From positions 248,001 through 312,000 of the forward strand of contig JADJUV010000172.1 of NCBI GenBank assembly GCA_016716885.1: a stretch of 64,000 nt of DNA, given 5' to 3'. This document shows, in pieces, positions 60,443 to 64,000 of the stretch. The stretch comes from Candidatus Trichofilum aggregatum. Lineage in GTDB: Bacteria > Chloroflexota > Anaerolineae > Promineifilales > Promineifilaceae. Positions within the stretch are counted from its first letter, which is position 1. Every line of letters begins with the position of its first letter. The translations under genes were made by a program, and so were the position numbers. The notes under the pieces are model-generated. The model worked only from the letters and a program-made list of their open reading frames with translations, had not been told where the DNA came from and ran no database searches.

Positions 60443-60967
60443 TCATCCTCTCACCTGGCCCATAAGACGATCTAATTGTTTTTCTTTCTCCAGCCGATCA
60501 CGGATAGCAATGGGTGCGGCCAGGTAGCGGCGCAAAGTAGCCTCACTCAATGTTGGCTGGTAGAAATCACGGAATAGCTCAATAGCGGTCAGGGTTAGGC
60601 CAGCATAGGTTTCAAGAGTAACCTCATCACCCGGTTGCACATATCCTTCCTGAATGACCCGGCAATAAAGTCCCGGTCGTTCCGCCTGGCGAAACCGCTT
60701 CACAAACGCCGCATCCCCCATCCGAGCCGCCAGGGTCACGCAGGGCACCCGGGGCGAGGTCACTTCCAGGATGACACTCCCCACATGCAGACGATCACCA
60801 ATACATATCCCGGACGTTTCTAAATCGGCTACCGTCAGGTTCTCGCCAAAGGTGCCGGGAGCTAATTGATACCCTAGCTCCAACGCCCACCAGGCATAAT
60901 CGGTCTGGCTAAGTCTTGCCCGGTATTTTGGCATTGTGTATCGGCTGCGCCCGGCCGATATTAACAC
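60443..60967 (-). CDS. MOSC-domain protein, N-terminally truncated
   Basis: About 164-174 aa from ATG at 60934 or GTG at 60967. It has the second half of a YiiM-type MOSC domain: DYAWWALELGYQLAPGTFGE then NLTVADLE, ICIGDRLHVGS, VTSPRVPCVTLAARMG with the conserved Cys, and RPGLYCRVIQEGYVQPGD. The usual first ~70 residues (with the gD...HGG motif) are missing, because the upstream sequence is intergenic. Members bind the molybdenum cofactor sulfur through that Cys. The gene is either truncated or broken by an upstream frame error. Confidence 0.75.
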   Translation of the reverse strand: MLISAGRSRYTMPKYRARLSQTDYAWWALELGYQLAPGTFGENLTVADLETSGICIGDRLHVGSVILEVTSPRVPCVTLAARMGDAAFVKRFRQAERPGLYCRVIQEGYVQPGDEVTLETYAGLTLTAIELFRDFYQPTLSEATLRRYLAAPIAIRDRLEKEKQLDRLMGQVRG

Positions 60968-61431
60968 TAATAAGTTGACTCACTCTGTTTACCTCCCATT
61001 GTTTGTGATCTTAAACCAGCTTGGCGCTTCAAGGCTATTTTAGCTGTATCTATTCGCCCTCATCCCCGGCCCATCTCCTGGTGCGGGAGAGGTGGCTGGT
61101 TCCTCTCCTGGGGGGTTAGGGGCTGTACAGAGACCATCTTCTTACACAGGGGATTTTAGGCTATTTGCCGGGAATTGGCTGCAATGGCCTCATGGTCAGG
61201 CGAAAGCAATGGGTGGTGGTCAAGGGTTTGCGGATGGTTCATAATGGTCAGGTGGAGATGATAATCCGGCCTTATCGGTTTATTGCCGACATGATGATGG
61301 CCCTAAAAAAACCACCCGCTACTTCCGTCATCGTTCTCGCGGCCGCGAACCCTCCACTTACCCCAGTTTGAAACCTTCACCGCTCCAGTTTGTTATCTCT
61401 TCTAAAGCGAACTCCAGTGGACAAAACATTC
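60968..61431. other. Intergenic region
   Basis: 464 bp. It contains a GC-rich stretch CATCCCCGGCCCATCTCCTG then GTGCGGGAGAGG, of the repeat style near 53440, and a GCGGCCGC at 61339. An open frame at 61165-61371 does not look like a protein. No clear promoter for the sigma factor gene. Confidence 0.4.
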
Positions 61432-61980
61432 ATGGAAGTCACAAATCCTGAAGAAAATTTAGTTAGACGTGCCCAACAGGGTGATGTAAACGCTGTCGGT
61501 GAACTATACGACCGTTACCAAACCTTGATCTTCCGCTATGTACGGGCGCGGATTTATGACCACCAAACGGCTCAAGATTTGACCGGTGAGATTTTCCTGC
61601 GCATGGTGGAATATCTACCCAGTTATCGGCCAATGGGTGTGCCCTTTCTGGCCTGGTTATATCGCGTGGCACACAATCATCTGATTAACCACATTCGCAA
61701 AGAGACAGCGCAAACGTTAGAACCACTGGCCACGGCCGAAATCTTACACCATACGGAAGGGAATCCTACGACCATGCTTGAGCAAAAACTGGACTTACAA
61801 CGGCTTCTGCGGGCATTGGAACGCATTGATGAACAACAACGAGATGTGTTGATTCTGCGTTTTCTGCTGGATATGTCACTAAAGGATGTGGCCGAGAGCC
61901 TGGAGAAAACGGTCGGAGCGGTCAAATCCTTACAACATCGGGGTGTTTTGGCCCTTCAGGTAGCGCTCAGATGGGAATGA
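61432..61980 (+). CDS. ECF-type RNA polymerase sigma factor
   Basis: 182 aa from ATG at 61432. Region 2: LVRRAQQGDVNAVGELYDRY, FRYVRARIYDHQTAQDLTGE and FLAWLYRVAHNHLINHIRKE. Region 4: RALERIDEQQRDVLILRFLL followed by MSLKDVAESLEKTVGAVKSL. It would direct transcription of its own small regulon and is probably controlled by the membrane protein encoded 67 bp downstream. Confidence 0.92.
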   Translation: MEVTNPEENLVRRAQQGDVNAVGELYDRYQTLIFRYVRARIYDHQTAQDLTGEIFLRMVEYLPSYRPMGVPFLAWLYRVAHNHLINHIRKETAQTLEPLATAEILHHTEGNPTTMLEQKLDLQRLLRALERIDEQQRDVLILRFLLDMSLKDVAESLEKTVGAVKSLQHRGVLALQVALRWE

Positions 61981-62047
61981 GCGGTTGACCTGGGGATATA
62001 CGGTAAGCCCTGGCGGTGGGCCAAAATTACCGCCAAGGTAGCTGATA

Positions 62048-64000
62048 GTGCAAGAACGGGAAGCAATTTTCCACGCCAAATTAGAAGAGTTGGAAGCAGG
62101 TAAACCCCTGGAACTCTGCCTCGTGGGGTTAAATGAAGAGGACGCGGCCGCGCTAAGGCTGGTTACGGCCATGCGTGCGGCCGCATACCCGGCCCAAGAC
62201 CCAGAAACCGTCATGGCTTACCGGGCACAGGTGCTGCTTAGAGCAGCCCAGGCGGGCAAAATGGCTTCTACTAGACAAGTACCCAACCAAAAACCTTCTG
62301 TTCCGACGTTCCTTGACCAATTACGGGGACAGCTAGACTGGCTACTAACCCGGCGTGCCCTGGCGGGGGTCATGGTGGCCCTGTTTGTGGGGGCCTGCCT
62401 GCTGGTAAGTGGGCTGGCGGCCATTCGCCTGGGAACCGTGGGACGCAATACGGAAATCGCGGGCATTGGCGGTGACAATGCATCTGACAAAACGCCACAA
62501 GTCACTGGCAGTCTTGATAGTACCGATAGCAATGGGGATGATTCCTTGCCTGGAAGTGGCGTGCCCTCAGCCACGGCGGCCGCGGCCTTACCGCATGAGA
62601 TTTTGTGCCCGTTATGCCCAACCCGGTTGTGTTTAATGCTCAAACGGCTGTGATTCAGGGCGTGCGCGGCCGCGTCGAAGTACAAACCAGCGATGGCTCC
62701 TGGACACCGGTTTGGCAGACCGGCCAACTCACCGCCGGGCAACGAGTCCGCACCGGGCCTTTGTCGAGTGCCATCGTGGCCTATTTCGATGGCAGTCAGG
62801 CTATCCTGGGCGCTAACAGCGAATTAGCGCTGGAAGAACTGAATGCCCAGTTACCTGAAAACGGCTTTCGTACGGTTGTAGCAACCCAGATAACCGGGGA
62901 AAGTGAACATCATGTGGCTTTTCGCAACGATGGTGGCTCACGGTATGAAGTCAAAACCGCGGCTGGAAATGGGGTAGCTCGTGGCACGGTCTTCCATGTG
63001 CTGGTCACCCCGGATTTACGCGCCCGCTTCACCGTTAATGAAGGGCGAGTAGATGTCAGCAATCTCAACAGCACTGTCTCTGTTTTGGCCGGGCAACTGA
63101 CACAAACCATCGCCGGGCGCGCCCCAGCGACTCCGGCCTTTCGCCTCAGCGGTGAAGGCGAGGTCAGTCAGATGGGGGCTACCTGGATTATCGCCGGGCA
63201 GAGTTTCCAGACTGATAGCAACACACTCATAACTGGTTCGCCCCAGGTGGGTGATCTGGTCCATGTGGAAGGGCATCAGACGGCAGATGGGATGCGCCTG
63301 GCCGACCGCATCATTTTGCTCCAACCCACAAACAACAACCAGTTCTCACTGGTGGGTGAGGTAAGCCTCATTGAGGCTACGGCCTGGACGATTGCCGGGC
63401 AATCTCTGGTGGTAAATGCTGACACCCAAATTGAGCCAGGTATCGTGGTGGGCGACCTGGTACGGGTCGAGGGGCGAATCTTGCCGGGCAATACGCTGCT
63501 GGCCGAACGGATTTTCCGCCTGGACGGCCAAAACGGTTTCCCGTTCCAGTTTAGTGGGCTGGTGCGGCAGATCGGTGATGCCACCTGGATAATTTCCGGC
63601 CAGACGATTGCGGTTAATGGTGAGACTCAGATTGAGGCTGGGATTGTGGTAGGGGATGAGGTGACCGTACGCGGCCGCATTCTGGCCGATGGCACCTGGT
63701 TAGCCGACAGCATCCGGTCAGTCCCCCAAACCATCCCCGAATTCGCCCTGACCGGCCTGGTGCAAAGTCTGAACCCCTGGAACGTCGCCGGTGTCCCTTT
63801 TGAAATACGTGACTGGACAGTGATTGAGCCGGGCATTGCCGTGGGTGATCTGGTGCGGGTGCGCGGTATCATCTTGAATGATGGCACCTGGGTAGCCGTC
63901 CGCATCGAATCCCTGGAAAACCCGCCTCTGAATGTCATTGTGCTGGTGGGTATCGTAACCGGCCTTGACCCCTGGAGCATCAACGGTTTACCGCTGGTCG
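62048..64000 (+). CDS. Membrane protein with FecR-like and repeated DUF5666-like domains (partial, frameshifted)
   Basis: Starts with GTG at 62048 (AAGGTAG upstream) and runs off the right edge. Residues 1-90 are cytoplasmic and probably bind the sigma factor; one helix (ALAGVMVALFVGACLLVSGL, about residues 98-120) follows. The frame breaks at about 62600-62605 (GATTTTGTG) and resumes as VPVMPNPVVFNAQTAVIQGV. Next comes a FecR-like domain (RVRTGPLSSAIVAYFDGSQA, ending RFTVNEGRVDVSN), then at least four DUF5666-like repeats, each with a TWIIAGQ.../IEPGIVVGDLVRVEG pattern, beginning at about 63150, 63340, 63550 and 63735. The repeats suggest a surface or sensing role together with anti-sigma control. 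Confidence 0.82.

Noticed and set aside
61165..61371. 68-codon open frame in the gap before the sigma factor
   Set aside because: Not protein-like; contains repeat-type sequence and a GCGGCCGC site; no start signal.

Overview
The window (G+C in the mid-fifties percent by eye) looks like part of a chromosome from a Chloroflexota bacterium, probably an Anaerolineae- or Caldilineae-like filamentous or MAG lineage. That rests on gene style: GAF/NarL-type two-component pairs, a sigma factor next to a FecR/DUF5666-type protein, IS1182-like debris and many short dispersed repeats. It is an inference. No rRNA, tRNA or CRISPR array was seen. Two features run through the whole window. The octamer GCGGCCGC occurs about 89 times, roughly every 0.7 kb and some thirty times more than composition predicts, like a HIP1-type iterated palindrome. 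Many conserved genes are also broken by single-base frame changes, often at short homopolymers, which points to indel errors in a long-read assembly rather than true decay; such genes are annotated here as one feature.

Region 1-17.4 kb (minus strand): an operon of very large, mostly unrecognised proteins. In transcription order it encodes a 696-aa beta-rich protein (G), a 663-aa protein (F) carrying the catalytic residues of the edema factor/CyaA/ExoY class II nucleotidyl cyclase toxins, two small proteins (E, D), a 1614-aa DUF6603-like protein (C), a ~1165-aa protein (B) and a >1380-aa protein (A) that leaves the window. This is the best candidate for an undescribed system: a toxin-like cyclase with possible immunity proteins and giant structural partners.

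Region 17.5-24.8 kb: IS1182-type debris, then a TetR regulator divergent from an aldolase / class III aminotransferase / MFS transporter / FGGY kinase operon, with a perfect 39-bp palindromic operator-promoter between them, and a broken tyrosine recombinase.

Region 25-45 kb: a GAF histidine kinase and NarL-type regulator; a truncated IS1182-type transposase; a giant secreted multicopper oxidase; a convergent operon for a lipoprotein cytochrome c, a ferric-reductase-like membrane protein, ApbE and two small membrane proteins; a divergent OmpR/EnvZ-type pair; and a fragmented multi-PAS hybrid kinase.

Region 45-64 kb: a phosphonate-type ABC importer (PhnD-PhnC-enlarged PhnE) with a HAD phosphatase; a RibD/DHFR-like reductase; a sugar epimerase / Gfo-Idh-MocA pair; a flavin monooxygenase; two ABC exporter half-genes; an aldo/keto reductase; a MOSC protein; and an ECF sigma factor with a FecR/DUF5666-like membrane protein running off the right edge. 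Two single-gene units (the DHFR-like and aldo/keto reductase genes) are each bracketed by copies of the same ~100-bp palindromic MITE-like element.
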